This document shows, piece after piece, positions 9,652-21,294 of a stretch of 64,000 bases of DNA. The stretch is from an uncultured Brevibacillus sp. GTDB taxonomy: Bacteria; Bacillota; Bacilli; Brevibacillales; Brevibacillaceae. The number at the start of each line of letters is the position of its first letter. Positions within the stretch are counted from its first letter, which is position 1. The stretch is from the NCBI GenBank assembly GCA_946402065.1, contig CAMIVR010000005.1, forward strand, positions 1 to 64,000, written 5' to 3'. The notes below the pieces were generated by a model that did no database searches, was not told the origin of the DNA, and saw only the letters and a program-made list of their open reading frames with translations. Position numbers and translations under genes: made by a program.

Positions 9652-10799
9652 TACGCGTCTACCTCCCCTAGGACAATGTCGATGCTTCCGAGGATTGCTA
9701 CCATGTTCGACAGGTTGGCTCCTTGCAACAGCGAAGGGAGGATCTGCAGGTTGTTAAACGACGGACGACGCAGCTTCAAGCGCCACGGCTTATCCTTGCC
9801 CTGGCTGGCGATGTAGACACCGATCTCACCGCGCGGCGATTCGATACGGACGAACGTTTCCCCTGCCGGCGGACGGATAACGCGCGGAACCTTGCCCATC
9901 GTCTCGCCTTCTTTCGGAAACTGATCAAGCGCTTGCTCCAAAATACGCAGCGATTGTTCGATTTCTGCCATCCGCAGGTGGTATCGGGCTAGACAGTCCC
10001 CGTCGGTCGAGGTCGGAACGTCGAACTCGAAGCGGCTGTACAGCGAGTACGGTTCATCCTTGCGCAAGTCCCATTTCACGCCGGTACTGCGCAGCATGAC
10101 GCCTGACAGCGAGTAATCGATTGCCGTCTTGGCATCGAACTTGCCGATCCCTTTCAGCCGATGAATAAAGATTTCATTGCCGCTGACCAGTGTATGGTAG
10201 TTGGCAAATTCCTTTTTCATGTACTGCACGAAATCCTTTGCCTTGTCGATCCAGCCGGGCGGAGCATCCCACTTCACACCGCCGACGCGCATGTAGTTAA
10301 AGGTCATGCGTGCCCCGCACAGCTCATTGAACAGATCGAGAATCATCTCGCGGTCGCGGAACGCATACAGGAACGGGCTCATCGCACCGATATCGAGCAG
10401 ATAGGTTCCCCACCAGACCAAATGGCTGGCGATCCGGTTCAACTCCATCGCGATCAGCCGAAGAAAATCGGCGCGCTCCGGTATTTCCAGCCCCATCATG
10501 GTCTCAACGGCATGACAGAGCACGTAGTTGTTGGTCATGGCAGAAATGTAATCGAGGCGGTCGGTATACGGAATAATCTGCGTGTAGGTCAAATCCTCGG
10601 CCAGCTTTTCCGTTCCGCGGTGCAGGTAGCCCATCACGGGTACCGCTTCTGTAATGGTTTCCCCGTCAATCATGACGACAAGCCGAAACACCCCGTGCGT
10701 GCTGGGATGCTGCGGTCCTACGTTCAGAAGCATTTCTTCCGTACGAATTCCTGTTGCCGGAGATGTGATCGTATGATTAGTCGGCAAATCCACGCTCAT
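9651..10799 (-). CDS. nuoD: NADH-quinone oxidoreductase subunit D (49 kDa-type)
   Basis: A 382-residue hydrophilic subunit that builds the quinone reduction site of complex I with NuoB. The motifs LNVGPQHPSTHGVFR near the N-terminus, LHRGTEKLAE, and a C-terminal ESPRGEIGVYIAS stretch are all present, as in the NiFe-hydrogenase-like NuoD family. The histidine near the quinone (QHPSTHG) is intact. NuoC and NuoD are separate genes here, unlike the fused NuoCD of Escherichia coli. Confidence 0.97.
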   Translation of the reverse strand: MSVDLPTNHTITSPATGIRTEEMLLNVGPQHPSTHGVFRLVVMIDGETITEAVPVMGYLHRGTEKLAEDLTYTQIIPYTDRLDYISAMTNNYVLCHAVETMMGLEIPERADFLRLIAMELNRIASHLVWWGTYLLDIGAMSPFLYAFRDREMILDLFNELCGARMTFNYMRVGGVKWDAPPGWIDKAKDFVQYMKKEFANYHTLVSGNEIFIHRLKGIGKFDAKTAIDYSLSGVMLRSTGVKWDLRKDEPYSLYSRFEFDVPTSTDGDCLARYHLRMAEIEQSLRILEQALDQFPKEGETMGKVPRVIRPPAGETFVRIESPRGEIGVYIASQGKDKPWRLKLRRPSFNNLQILPSLLQGANLSNMVAILGSIDIVLGEVDA

Positions 10800-10802
10800 G
10801 TC

Positions 10803-11894
10803 TTACACCTCCTCATCGTACTGTACGTAATCTTTGCGCAGGGGGTAGCCAACCCACTCATCAGGAAGCAAAATTCTCGTCAAATTGGCCCGCCCGGTAA
10901 AGGTAATCCCCAGTAAGTCATACGCTTCCCGCTCGTTCCAGTCAGCGCCCTGCCACACGTCCATGACCGAGGCGACGGCAGGTGCCTCCCTGTTCGTCTT
11001 TACTTTTACCGCCAGGCTGTGGCGATGCTGATAGGAATACAGATGGTAGTACACTTCCATCCGGTCTTCATAATCGACACCATGCAGGGTAGACAGGTAA
11101 TCAAATTGCAATTGCTCATCCTGCTTTAAAAACTGCGCCACCTCGTGCCACTTTTCATTAGCCACGATCAGCGTCGGAACCTCTTTTGCCAATTCATTAA
11201 TGTACGATGATTCCAGAACATCAGGCCCGAACTTGTCTGTCAGCAATTTTACGTACCGATCGAGCAATGGCTGATTAACTGATGGCGGTTTCGGTTCAGC
11301 CGGTTCTTCTGCCGCTTTATCCGCTGCCGCTCCGGCTGCTTTGGCTTTCGCTGCTGCGGCTGCTGCCGCCTTGGCCTTTGCTGCCGCTGCTGCTTTGGCT
11401 TTGGCATCGGCATCGGCGGATTCCCCTGCTGGTGCGCCTGCTGGTGTACCTGCCTCTGTCGCTCCACCCGCAGCTTCGGCCGCTTCCCTGGCTGCCTTTG
11501 CTTTCGCTGCTGCCGCCGCTGCCGCCTTGGCTTTCGCTGCCGCTGCTGCTTTGGCTTTGGCATCGGCATCGGCGGATTCCCCTGCTGACGCACCGTCTCC
11601 TGTGGCTTCAGCCGGTGCACTTGCCTCTGTCGTTTCAGCCGCAGCTGCAGCCGGGGCACTCGCCTCTGTCGCTTCAGGCGTAGCTGTAGCCTCAGCGGAG
11701 ACAGGCGTGGCATTCTCCCCCTGATCCTGTGTTGCCGTATTTTGCTCAGATGAAGGAGCGGCTACCTCACTAGCACCCGCTGCACTTGCCTGACTTTCTT
11801 CTCTTTGTCTGCGCAACTCTTCCGCTTTTGCTCGGGCTGCCGCTGCTGCAGCCGCTTTTTCCTCCGGAGTTGGCTTGGTTTTTTCTTCGCTCAC
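10803..11894 (-). CDS. nuoC: NADH-quinone oxidoreductase subunit C with long Ala/Lys-rich N-terminal extension
   Basis: The last 160 or so residues are a normal 30 kDa-type NuoC domain with the family end motif [16 protein letters not shown] and [12 protein letters not shown]; it sits in the peripheral arm next to NuoD. The first 200 residues are low complexity, rich in Ala, Lys and Glu, with Pro and Thr. They contain a tandem repeat of about 52 residues in which [13 protein letters not shown] is followed by AAAKAKAA blocks. The corresponding DNA repeats with a 156-base offset (compare 11401 with 11557). The extension could form long helices or a flexible tether. The ATG overlaps the nuoB stop (ATGA). 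Confidence 0.95.
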   Translation of the reverse strand: MSEEKTKPTPEEKAAAAAAARAKAEELRRQREESQASAAGASEVAAPSSEQNTATQDQGENATPVSAEATATPEATEASAPAAAAAETTEASAPAEATGDGASAGESADADAKAKAAAAAKAKAAAAAAAKAKAAREAAEAAGGATEAGTPAGAPAGESADADAKAKAAAAAKAKAAAAAAAKAKAAGAAADKAAEEPAEPKPPSVNQPLLDRYVKLLTDKFGPDVLESSYINELAKEVPTLIVANEKWHEVAQFLKQDEQLQFDYLSTLHGVDYEDRMEVYYHLYSYQHRHSLAVKVKTNREAPAVASVMDVWQGADWNEREAYDLLGITFTGRANLTRILLPDEWVGYPLRKDYVQYDEEV

Positions 11895-12409
11895 TGACTG
11901 GTCACCCGCTTTCCAGTCTTCGCTTCATAGCGAATTTTTTCCTGTAATTTGTTGATCCCGTAAATCAATGCGGCCGGATTCGGCGGACAGCCCGGAATAT
12001 ACACGTCTACAGGAACGATCTGGTCTACACCCTTGACGACACTGTATGACTTGATATACGGTCCACCCGCCGTAGCACAGGACCCCATCGCGATAACCCA
12101 TTTGGGTTCAGCCATCTGATCGTATAGTCTGCGCAGGAGCGGCGCCATTTTTTTCGTCACGGTTCCAGCGACGATCATGACGTCGGACTGGCGTGGAGAA
12201 GCGCGGAAAATAACGCCAAAGCGATCAAGGTCGAAGCGTGAACCGCCCGTACCCATCATTTCAATCGCACAACAGGCAAGTCCGAAAGAAAGCGGCCACA
12301 GCGAGTTGCTTCTGATCCATCCTTTGAGCGTTTCGATGGTGGTAAACAGGACGTTGCGATTCAGCTCATCTTGCAGCTCTTGCGAGACGCTGTTCAGATC
12401 TAGTTCCAT
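11891..12409 (-). CDS. nuoB: NADH-quinone oxidoreductase subunit B (PSST-type, N2 cluster)
   Basis: A 172-residue iron-sulfur subunit holding the terminal N2 [4Fe-4S] cluster that reduces quinone. The tandem cysteines in [10 protein letters not shown], the cysteine in MGSCATAGG and the one in PGCPPNP are the expected ligands and all are present. The start at 12409 lies inside the end of nuoA (overlap of 10 bases), suggesting coupled translation. The length is typical. Confidence 0.97.
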   Translation of the reverse strand: MELDLNSVSQELQDELNRNVLFTTIETLKGWIRSNSLWPLSFGLACCAIEMMGTGGSRFDLDRFGVIFRASPRQSDVMIVAGTVTKKMAPLLRRLYDQMAEPKWVIAMGSCATAGGPYIKSYSVVKGVDQIVPVDVYIPGCPPNPAALIYGINKLQEKIRYEAKTGKRVTSQ

Positions 12410-12771
12410 TCCAACACCTTCTTTCTCCAGGCATAAATAAGACCGATTACGAGCAGGACGATAAAAATCAGCATTTCAATGAGTGCAAACAATCCCAGTT
12501 TGTTGTAAGCGACTGCCCATGGATAGAGGAAAAGTGTTTCAACATCAAAAATGACAAACAAAAGCGCAAAAATATAGTACCTCACATTAAAGCGTCCCCA
12601 GCTATCTCCGGTCGGAATGTTGCCACTTTCATAGGTGGTTTGCTTTTCCGGCGTTGGATTGTTGGGGCGGAGCAGAGGCCCGACGAAACTTACGGTAGCT
12701 ACCGGGAGCAGTACACCCAGTATGATGAAGATGGTAACAATCACGTAATTGTTCGTGTAGATCGCACTCAT
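12400..12771 (-). CDS. nuoA: NADH-quinone oxidoreductase subunit A
   Basis: A 123-residue complex I membrane subunit with three transmembrane helices. The family motifs [30 protein letters not shown] (residues about 47-76), carrying the conserved acidic residues, and the [10 protein letters not shown] segment are clear. It is the first gene of the 11-gene nuo operon. GGAGGAACGTGAA precedes the ATG, and a sigma-A-type promoter lies about 90 bases upstream. Confidence 0.96.
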   Translation of the reverse strand: MSAIYTNNYVIVTIFIILGVLLPVATVSFVGPLLRPNNPTPEKQTTYESGNIPTGDSWGRFNVRYYIFALLFVIFDVETLFLYPWAVAYNKLGLFALIEMLIFIVLLVIGLIYAWRKKVLEWN

Positions 12772-12855
12772 TTCACGTTCCTCCGTTACTGTAATAATTA
12801 GAAAACTTGGCTATTGAACTTACTGTAACGTGATTTACTGCAAAATACCTCCACC

Positions 12856-12884
12856 ATTATAGCAAATTGGAAAATTGGTGTCTA
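12856..12884 (-). promoter_or_regulatory. Sigma-A-type promoter of the nuo operon
   Basis: On the minus strand a TAGACA -35 box (12879-12884) is followed after 17 bases by a perfect TATAAT -10 box (12856-12861). The untranslated leader to nuoA is roughly 80 bases. No operator is obvious. Confidence 0.75.
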
Positions 12885-13107
12885 ACGAAAGCACTTACAT
12901 TTCCATTTTGTGTCTGGATTGTTTCAGATAGCCAGCTTTTCCACGGAAACATAATGAAACAGGCAAAAAATCCTTTATAGACCCCCTACTATTATAAGAC
13001 TAATGATAATTTTCAACCAGTTCTATTTTCGTGTGCTTTCTTCGTCTTCCATAGGAGAAAACTTGGCATGTCAAGCCTTTTGGCTCTCACCTCGTTCATG
13101 AAAAGAC

Positions 13108-13144
13108 CTTGTCCCGGGCTGTCGCGGTGGGGAGAGAGAAAAGA
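13108..13144. repeat. Dispersed repeat, left-end fragment
   Basis: The segment CTTGTCCCGGGCTGTCGCGG followed by TGGGGAGAGAGAAAAGA is a diverged copy of sequence at 50027-50055 and 28409-28425. In the other two loci it forms the left end of a compact repeat. Here it is separated from the rest of the element by about 200 bases. Confidence 0.7.
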
Positions 13145-13340
13145 CATCCATGCCGCTGTTCGCGTGATGAATATGCTACTACGGCTGGCGAATTTGCATC
13201 GCCGTACAAGGATGCATGAACCGTTCAAGACAGCGTATACGAGTAGCGAAAGATCGAAAAACCAGAGGAATTGTTACCTCTTGCTCGATCACAGCAGTGA
13301 CTAAATTCCGCTATTTTCAACATCCAGATTAACCCACAAA

Positions 13341-13418
13341 CACTGCAGCCAGGGAATCGCCAAGAAGAGATAAGCGGAGCTTTTTGACAGCGCCTACCTA
13401 GACTCCGCCAAAAAAGTG
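13341..13418 (+). repeat. Dispersed repeat unit, plus orientation (left arm of an inverted pair)
   Basis: Reading on the plus strand, CTGCAGCC is followed by GGGAATCGCCAAGAAGAGA, a CGGAG block, TGACAGCGCC and GACTCCGCC. This is the same order of blocks as in the minus-strand unit at 13547-13661 and the unit at 50027-50163, so the two units here face each other about 130 bases apart. Confidence 0.75.
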
Positions 13419-13546
13419 GAACGTCTTTCGCGCCACATCTACTTCCCTGAGATACACCCGCCGCGAAGCGAGTGGCTTTGGGGCGCGGTTCCGTTTTGGA
13501 GCTTGGGGTCCCCGAAAAGTATTCGGAATCCGCTTCGAAGGCCCAC

Positions 13547-13661
13547 GTCACTTTTTGGGGCTCGGCGGAGTCGGCCTTGAATACTTCCTCGGGCGATGTC
13601 ACTTGCGGAGTGTTCTCTTCTTGGCGGTTCCCCTCGCCTCCACTACACCCACGGTTGCAGG
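13547..13661 (-). repeat. Dispersed repeat unit, minus orientation (right arm of an inverted pair)
   Basis: Reading on the minus strand, the core GTGGAGGCGAGGGGAACCGC is followed by CAAGAAGAGAACACTCCGCAA, GTGACATCGCCC, AAGGCCGACTCCGCCGAG and CCCCAAAAAGTGAC. It is nearly identical over about 90 bases to the copy at 50067-50163. It begins about 30 bases beyond the terminator of the gene at 13731-14471. Confidence 0.85.
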
Positions 13662-13692
13662 ATGTTTACAGAAGGTCATTCCTTGCCGGCCG

Positions 13693-13727
13693 AAAAAAAA
13701 GCCTAGAGGATACTATCCCTAGGCTTG
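13693..13727 (-). terminator. Rho-independent terminator
   Basis: On the minus strand, AAGCCTAGGGATA pairs with the following CCTAGGCTT-complementary arm (AAGCCTAG / CTAGGCTT) and runs into eight U residues. It ends the gene at 13731-14471. Confidence 0.88.
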
Positions 13728-13730
13728 GTA

Positions 13731-14471
13731 TTATTGCAGCAATTGTGGGTTTGCCGAACCAAGGAAATCCTCGTAAATTCTTTCCCAAACCACTGTAAAT
13801 GCAATTTTTTCGTCATCAGGTATTGCCGGAAGGTTGTCGATCGGGTCCTGCAGATACGGGATGAGCTTGATCAAGACTTCCATCAGCATGGCATCATTGA
13901 TTTTCAGGAGGTCTTTCAAATCATTTTTGGAATAGCTGAATTCATTCGTATCCTGCTCATGCAAGGTCAATACCAGGCGGCTGAACACCGGATGAACCAG
14001 CGCTTCCAGCTTTGAATAGTTCAAAGCGGCTTGTTCTCTTTCCGTAAGCGTAAAAATTTCCTGTACATCAGGAAACGGGTGAACCGGGATATCCCACACA
14101 TCGCCTTTATCCAATACCAGTCCCCACTTGATAAAGGTTTCAATCGCTTCCTCCTTGGTACCTGGGTAAGCGAAGTTGGATCTCTCCAGAAACCTTTTAT
14201 GCTTGTTCAAGAGTTGGATATAATTTTCATAGGTCTCTTTATCCTTAAACATGCCGGGATCCAGATCCTCGAACGTTCCCTGCAACCCTTCTACTTCATC
14301 CAGCCCTTTTTGCATGTCGGCTTTTGTTTCATACTTCGTTACTACGTAACAGAGCGAATGAAACAGCACGTTCATCTCATATGGCAACACGCTCGGCCAG
14401 CCATTTGTTTTATACCCATTCGGAATGACGGTCTCTTCATTGTTCGTGCGAACTTCACGCAACGTCTGCAT
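13731..14471 (-). CDS. Unrecognised 246-residue cytoplasmic protein
   Basis: I cannot assign this protein to a named family with confidence. It is 246 residues, acidic, without a signal peptide or transmembrane segment, so probably cytoplasmic. The N-terminal part has NGYKTNGWPSVLPYEMN, followed by helical stretches, and the C-terminal half is predicted mostly helical (a KNDLKDLLKIND stretch could belong to a helix-turn-helix-like fold, but this is weak). AAGGAG lies 9 bases before the ATG. It has its own terminator and probably its own promoter (TATAAT at 14541-14546), so it is a single-gene unit inserted between the nuo and atp operons. Confidence 0.8.
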   Translation of the reverse strand: MQTLREVRTNNEETVIPNGYKTNGWPSVLPYEMNVLFHSLCYVVTKYETKADMQKGLDEVEGLQGTFEDLDPGMFKDKETYENYIQLLNKHKRFLERSNFAYPGTKEEAIETFIKWGLVLDKGDVWDIPVHPFPDVQEIFTLTEREQAALNYSKLEALVHPVFSRLVLTLHEQDTNEFSYSKNDLKDLLKINDAMLMEVLIKLIPYLQDPIDNLPAIPDDEKIAFTVVWERIYEDFLGSANPQLLQ

Positions 14472-14540
14472 TTAAACACTCTCCTTGTCTTGACAACGTA
14501 CCAGCTAGCCAGTTAACTGCCAATCATAATCGTTGTCCTT

Positions 14541-14546
14541 ATTATA
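14541..14546 (-). promoter_or_regulatory. Probable -10 box of the gene at 13731-14471
   Basis: A perfect TATAAT, preceded by GTG, lies about 70 bases upstream of the start codon. The -35 region is weak (GGTAAA at 17 bases), so the promoter is tentative. Confidence 0.45.
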
Positions 14547-14599
14547 CACAAAAAGGCGGGTGATTTACCAATCCGTTGAAAACAGCGTGATTTGTGATG

Positions 14600-14640
14600 A
14601 AAAAACCCCCGCACACTGCATGGATGTGCGGAGGTTTTTG
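14600..14640 (-). terminator. Rho-independent terminator of the atp operon
   Basis: On the minus strand the arms CCTCCGCACA and TGTGCGGGGG enclose a 9-base loop and are followed by TTTTTT, immediately after the atpC stop codon. Confidence 0.93.
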
Positions 14641-14641
14641 G

Positions 14642-15046
14642 TTAAAGGTTGTTGGTGACTTGGAGTCGCGCTATCGCACGCTGTAATGCACGTTCAGCAC
14701 GGCGTAAATCAAGGTCCGGATGCTTATCGATCAAGCGCTGTTCGGCGCGGGACTTGGCCGCCTGCGCACGCGCTACATCAATGTTCTCCGGCAATTCTGC
14801 AGTTTCGGCAAGAATCGTCAGCTTTTCGCCATGAACTTCAATAAACCCGCCACTTACGGCGATCGCCAGCTCTTTGTCGCCTTCGGTCTTGATCCGAACA
14901 GGCGCGATTTTCAGCGGGGTAACGAGCGGCATGTGATTCGGCAAAATACCGAGGTCACCGGAAACACCACGCACGATTACCATTGCAGCTTGACCGCTAT
15001 AGACAACCCGTTCGGGAGTTACGACTTCAATTGTCAGTTTGCTCAC
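14642..15046 (-). CDS. atpC: ATP synthase F1 subunit epsilon
   Basis: The epsilon subunit of the F1 central stalk, 134 residues, which couples rotation and can inhibit ATP hydrolysis. The N-terminal beta-sandwich (residues 1-85) has the family motif GDLGILPNHMPLVTPLKI, and the C-terminal part is the two-helix domain (RAQAAKSRAEQRL then RRAERALQRAIARLQV). It is the last gene of the operon, 28 bases after atpD, with a terminator directly downstream. Confidence 0.97.
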   Translation of the reverse strand: MSKLTIEVVTPERVVYSGQAAMVIVRGVSGDLGILPNHMPLVTPLKIAPVRIKTEGDKELAIAVSGGFIEVHGEKLTILAETAELPENIDVARAQAAKSRAEQRLIDKHPDLDLRRAERALQRAIARLQVTNNL

Positions 15047-15074
15047 TTACAGTCCTCCCCTTTCCAGGGTTGTC

Positions 15075-16499
<1,425 letters not shown>

Positions 16500-16526
16500 C
16501 TAAATTGCTTAATTGGAAGCTCCTGA

Positions 16527-17387
16527 TTATACTTGCGAGTTGGCACCGGCAACGATTTCGGAAATCTCCTGGGTGATTGCCGCTTGGCGTGCACGGTTAA
16601 AGTTCAAGGTCAAACGGTCGATCATATCGGAAGCATTGTCAGTTGCATTGCCCATCGCAGTCATCCGCGCACCGTGCTCGGATGCCTTGGCTTCGAGCAA
16701 CGCACTGTACACGAGCGTCTCAGCATACTTAGGCAACAGTTCGGCAAGCACTTCTTCCGCATTCGGCTCGTACTCATAATCGATTTTTTGCGAAACCTCT
16801 CCGACCGATTCCAACGGCAGCAAACGTATTGCTTCGGGAATTTGGGAGATTGCGCTTTGGAATTTGTTATAGCAGAGGTAGAGCTCGTCAATTTTTTCCT
16901 CGGCGAACAACGATACAGCTGCGCCAGCAATTTTCTTGATGTCAGCAAACTTTGGAGAATCGGACAAACCGGTTACTTCCTGAATGATTGGGTAGTTGCG
17001 TCGCTTAAAGAAGTCCCGACCTTTCCGCCCAATGACGAAAATTGCATATTCATCTTGCGACTTGTGCTTTTCCTTGATGGTTTGCAGCACTTTGCGGATC
17101 ATGTTGCCGTTGTATCCGCCAGCCAGACCGCGGTCAGACGTAATGACGATGTAGCCTGTCTTTTTCACTGGACGAGACTGCAGCATCGGATGTTTTGAAT
17201 TGCTGCTGCCACTGGCGATGCTGGCGATCACTTCCTGAATTTTGCGGGCATACGGGCGTGCTGCTTCCGCTCGCTCCTGTGCACGGCGCAGTTTGGCGGC
17301 GTCGACCATTTTCATCGCTTTTGTAATCTGTCTCGTATTCTTAACGCTCTTGATCCGGCGTTTTATTTCACGCATTCCTTGAGCCAT
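16527..17387 (-). CDS. atpG: ATP synthase F1 subunit gamma
   Basis: The central rotating shaft of F1, 286 residues. It has the long N-terminal helix with [20 protein letters not shown] and the C-terminal helix with [15 protein letters not shown] and [18 protein letters not shown], which form the coiled coil inside the alpha/beta ring. It is normal in length and position, with a 77-base gap after atpA. Confidence 0.98.
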   Translation of the reverse strand: MAQGMREIKRRIKSVKNTRQITKAMKMVDAAKLRRAQERAEAARPYARKIQEVIASIASGSSNSKHPMLQSRPVKKTGYIVITSDRGLAGGYNGNMIRKVLQTIKEKHKSQDEYAIFVIGRKGRDFFKRRNYPIIQEVTGLSDSPKFADIKKIAGAAVSLFAEEKIDELYLCYNKFQSAISQIPEAIRLLPLESVGEVSQKIDYEYEPNAEEVLAELLPKYAETLVYSALLEAKASEHGARMTAMGNATDNASDMIDRLTLNFNRARQAAITQEISEIVAGANSQV

Positions 17388-17464
17388 TCGTATTCACCAC
17401 CTTGGGAGTGCATGCCGCGGTCATCCAACCACAGCATGCGGAAGATGTCTATTTCACAGGCAGA

Positions 17465-18976
<1,512 letters not shown>

Positions 18977-19005
18977 TTAAATGTCACCCCATTCATCCAA
19001 ACGTC

Positions 19006-19533
19006 TTATAATTGGTGTGCGAAGTGTTCCAATTTGCTCTTGATGCTTCCGTCATACAGACGGTCGCCAATTCTGACAACCACGCCACCCAGAATTGCTG
19101 GATCAACAACAGTTTGTACGCGCAGAGTCTTGTTCAGCAATTTGCCAAACGTCTCTACCAACTGTGCCTTTTCTTCTTCGTTTAACGCTTTTGCAGTCGT
19201 GACAACCGCATCCGCAATCCCGCGTTCTTCATTGGCCAGCTGTACATACTCGCTAACAATGCCAGCCAGATCGGAGTCGCGATTGTTGTCGATCAGGACT
19301 TGTAAAAAGTTGAGCGTTTCTGCTGCTACATGCGCCTGAAACAAATCAGCAACGAGTTGTTTTTTTGCTTCCGCAGCGATTTGTGGATGAGCCAAGATTT
19401 GCGTCAATTCCGCATTTTGGTCAATAGCGTCCACGACACTTTTCAATTCGGATTCGACCTTGTCGATCGATCCACGCTCTCTGGTTACTTCAAACAGTGC
19501 ACGAGCGTAACGTTTACCTACCGCGCTGCTCAT
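19006..19533 (-). CDS. atpH: ATP synthase F1 subunit delta
   Basis: A 175-residue subunit that fixes the alpha/beta ring to the peripheral stalk. It has the N-terminal GKRYARALFEV motif and a C-terminal GGVVVRIGDRLYDGSIKSKLE motif typical of the family. The ATG overlaps the atpF stop as ATGA, implying coupled translation and balanced production of delta and b. Confidence 0.97.
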   Translation of the reverse strand: MSSAVGKRYARALFEVTRERGSIDKVESELKSVVDAIDQNAELTQILAHPQIAAEAKKQLVADLFQAHVAAETLNFLQVLIDNNRDSDLAGIVSEYVQLANEERGIADAVVTTAKALNEEEKAQLVETFGKLLNKTLRVQTVVDPAILGGVVVRIGDRLYDGSIKSKLEHFAHQL

Positions 19534-20033
19534 AAGCGATCCCCTACTTGCTTCAAGAACTGCTCAACACTGCTCTTTTGAGCTGCTTCATCCAATTCTT
19601 TCTCAATGATTTTCGATGCCAACAGCACCGACAATCCTGCCATTTGATCGCGAAGCTCGGCTTTTGCCTTTTCCACTTCACGTGCCAAATCAGCACTTGC
19701 CTCAGCTTTCATACGCTCGGCAGTAGCTTTTGCCTCTTCTACAATGCGAGCTGCTTCATCATTCGCTTGTTTTGCTGCGCGATCGAGAATGGCTTTAGAC
19801 TCTTGGCGAGATTCATCCAATACTCTGCGTTGCTCAGCCAACAGCGCTTCTGCTTCCTGACGGTTGCGTTCTGCGTTGTTAATATCGTTTTCAATGTTTT
19901 CCCGACGCTTTTCCATGATTTTCAGCGCAGGACCTAAAGCGAATTTGGAAACGAGCACCAAAAGCAGAATAATTACCAACAACTGGAATAGCAGCGTTCC
20001 AAACTCGAGAGAAATCGTTCCCAAGTCAATCAT
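19530..20033 (-). CDS. atpF: ATP synthase Fo subunit b
   Basis: The peripheral-stalk subunit, 167 residues: one N-terminal membrane helix (residues about 8-27, LEFGTLLFQLLVIILLLVLV) followed by a long charged alpha-helix rich in Glu, Arg, Lys and Ala. The ATG at 20033 is chosen because AAGGAG lies 8 bases upstream; an in-frame GTG at 20042 is too close to that site. It is translationally coupled to atpH. Confidence 0.96.
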   Translation of the reverse strand: MIDLGTISLEFGTLLFQLLVIILLLVLVSKFALGPALKIMEKRRENIENDINNAERNRQEAEALLAEQRRVLDESRQESKAILDRAAKQANDEAARIVEEAKATAERMKAEASADLAREVEKAKAELRDQMAGLSVLLASKIIEKELDEAAQKSSVEQFLKQVGDRL

Positions 20034-20106
20034 TCGTTTCACTCCTTCCTGTCTTGCAGGAGATTCCTAGACAAATATGCATATCGGAGAAGATTTTTAC
20101 AAAAGA

Positions 20107-20125
20107 GAGGCGAAGGACCAGCCTC
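20107..20125 (-). promoter_or_regulatory. Hairpin between atpE and atpF
   Basis: On the minus strand GGAGGC and GCCTCT arms enclose about 9 bases and are followed by CTTTTG. The stem is short and the U-run is broken, so it may be a weak attenuator or an mRNA 3'-end stabiliser rather than a full terminator. Such an element would help to make more c subunit than b subunit, which is an inference. Confidence 0.4.
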
Positions 20126-20149
20126 CGCCACCCACCCCTGAGGAGTTGC

Positions 20150-20413
<264 letters not shown>

Positions 20414-20420
20414 TTACTAT

Positions 20421-21227
20421 TTAGTGGTCTTCATTCACTTTTTGTGAAATGTAAACCATTGTAAGCGTTGTAAAGATAAAGGCCTGAATTGAACCGACGA
20501 AGAGCGAGTATCCCAGCCAAGCCATCAACGGCAATGTCGCCACCAGTACGCCGGCCGATAACAGCACGGAAATCAAAACCTCACCGGCAAAAATGTTACC
20601 GAATAGACGCAACGGAAGTGTCAACGGCTTGATGATGAATTCCTCCATCAGGTGAAGGATCAAAATCAGCGGATGCGGCTCTACGTAATGCTTAAAGTAT
20701 TTTTTCGGGCTCTTTTTAATCCCGAGATAGTGTGCGTAAATCAACACCATCAGGGCCAGGGCGAACGTTACACTAGGAGCAGCAGTTGGCGACTTCCACC
20801 AAGCTACTGTCACTCCATGTCCACTGCTCAGCTCTTCCTTGATCAACTCTTCTTTCTGAAGTGCAGCCTCTGGAGTACCCGATTTCGTCAACATTTCCAT
20901 GAATCCCGGGCTGACCTCGTGGTAGCTCACGTTGAAATTCAACAGCACCCCGAGCTGATTGCTGATAAAGATATACAAGAAAAGCGTCAAGCCAAAGGCA
21001 ACGAATTTTTTCGCCGTCTTTGCATCCATAAAGTTTCCGGCGATACCTCTGACGAAGTCGATTACCCACTCCATGAAGTTTTGCTTCCCTTTTGGGACAC
21101 CGGTCGTCATATTGCGGGTCAGGCCGAAAACGAGAAAAAATACGATCAAGGCAGTAATTACCATCATAATCATGGTCGAGATGTCAAACACCATGCCTGC
21201 CCATTCAAAACGCGGAGAAAAATGCAT
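20421..21227 (-). CDS. atpB: ATP synthase Fo subunit a
   Basis: A 268-residue stator subunit that forms the proton half-channels beside the c-ring. It has five to six transmembrane helices, the essential arginine in LTLPLRLFGNIFAGEV and the C-terminal QAFIFTTLTMVYI motif. The ATG at 21227 follows AAAGGGG by 8 bases; the in-frame GTG at 21236 is inside that spacing. A charged extracytoplasmic loop around residues 100-135 (KSGTPEAALQKEELIKEEL) is somewhat long. Confidence 0.97.
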   Translation of the reverse strand: MHFSPRFEWAGMVFDISTMIMMVITALIVFFLVFGLTRNMTTGVPKGKQNFMEWVIDFVRGIAGNFMDAKTAKKFVAFGLTLFLYIFISNQLGVLLNFNVSYHEVSPGFMEMLTKSGTPEAALQKEELIKEELSSGHGVTVAWWKSPTAAPSVTFALALMVLIYAHYLGIKKSPKKYFKHYVEPHPLILILHLMEEFIIKPLTLPLRLFGNIFAGEVLISVLLSAGVLVATLPLMAWLGYSLFVGSIQAFIFTTLTMVYISQKVNEDH

Positions 21228-21294
21228 GTATTTCACCCCTTTCTATCGACGAATTTGTGCGGTTACCAAGATCTCTGCAGAAAAACAATCCTAT

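Larger units (their letters stand above)
12885..13692. other. Gene-free region of about 0.8 kb containing repeat units
   Basis: No convincing gene is present: the open frames here are short, on both strands, and follow the repeat units. It holds the upstream flank of the nuo promoter, a left-end fragment of the dispersed repeat (13108-13144), a nested palindrome with AGAGG and CCTCT arms at about 13248-13292, and an inverted pair of repeat units (13341-13418 and 13547-13661). Everything else in the stretch is unassigned. Confidence 0.7.

Noticed and set aside
12990-13020. Possible Fur box (GATAAT/ATTATC-like) upstream of the nuo promoter
   Set aside because: Only one half-site is recognisable, and it lies more than 100 bases upstream of the promoter.
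13068-13798. Several small open frames sharing an SWRFPSPP-type peptide
   Set aside because: The peptide arises from the repeat core being read in the same frame at three loci and on both strands; there is no ribosome binding site and the frames differ outside the repeat.
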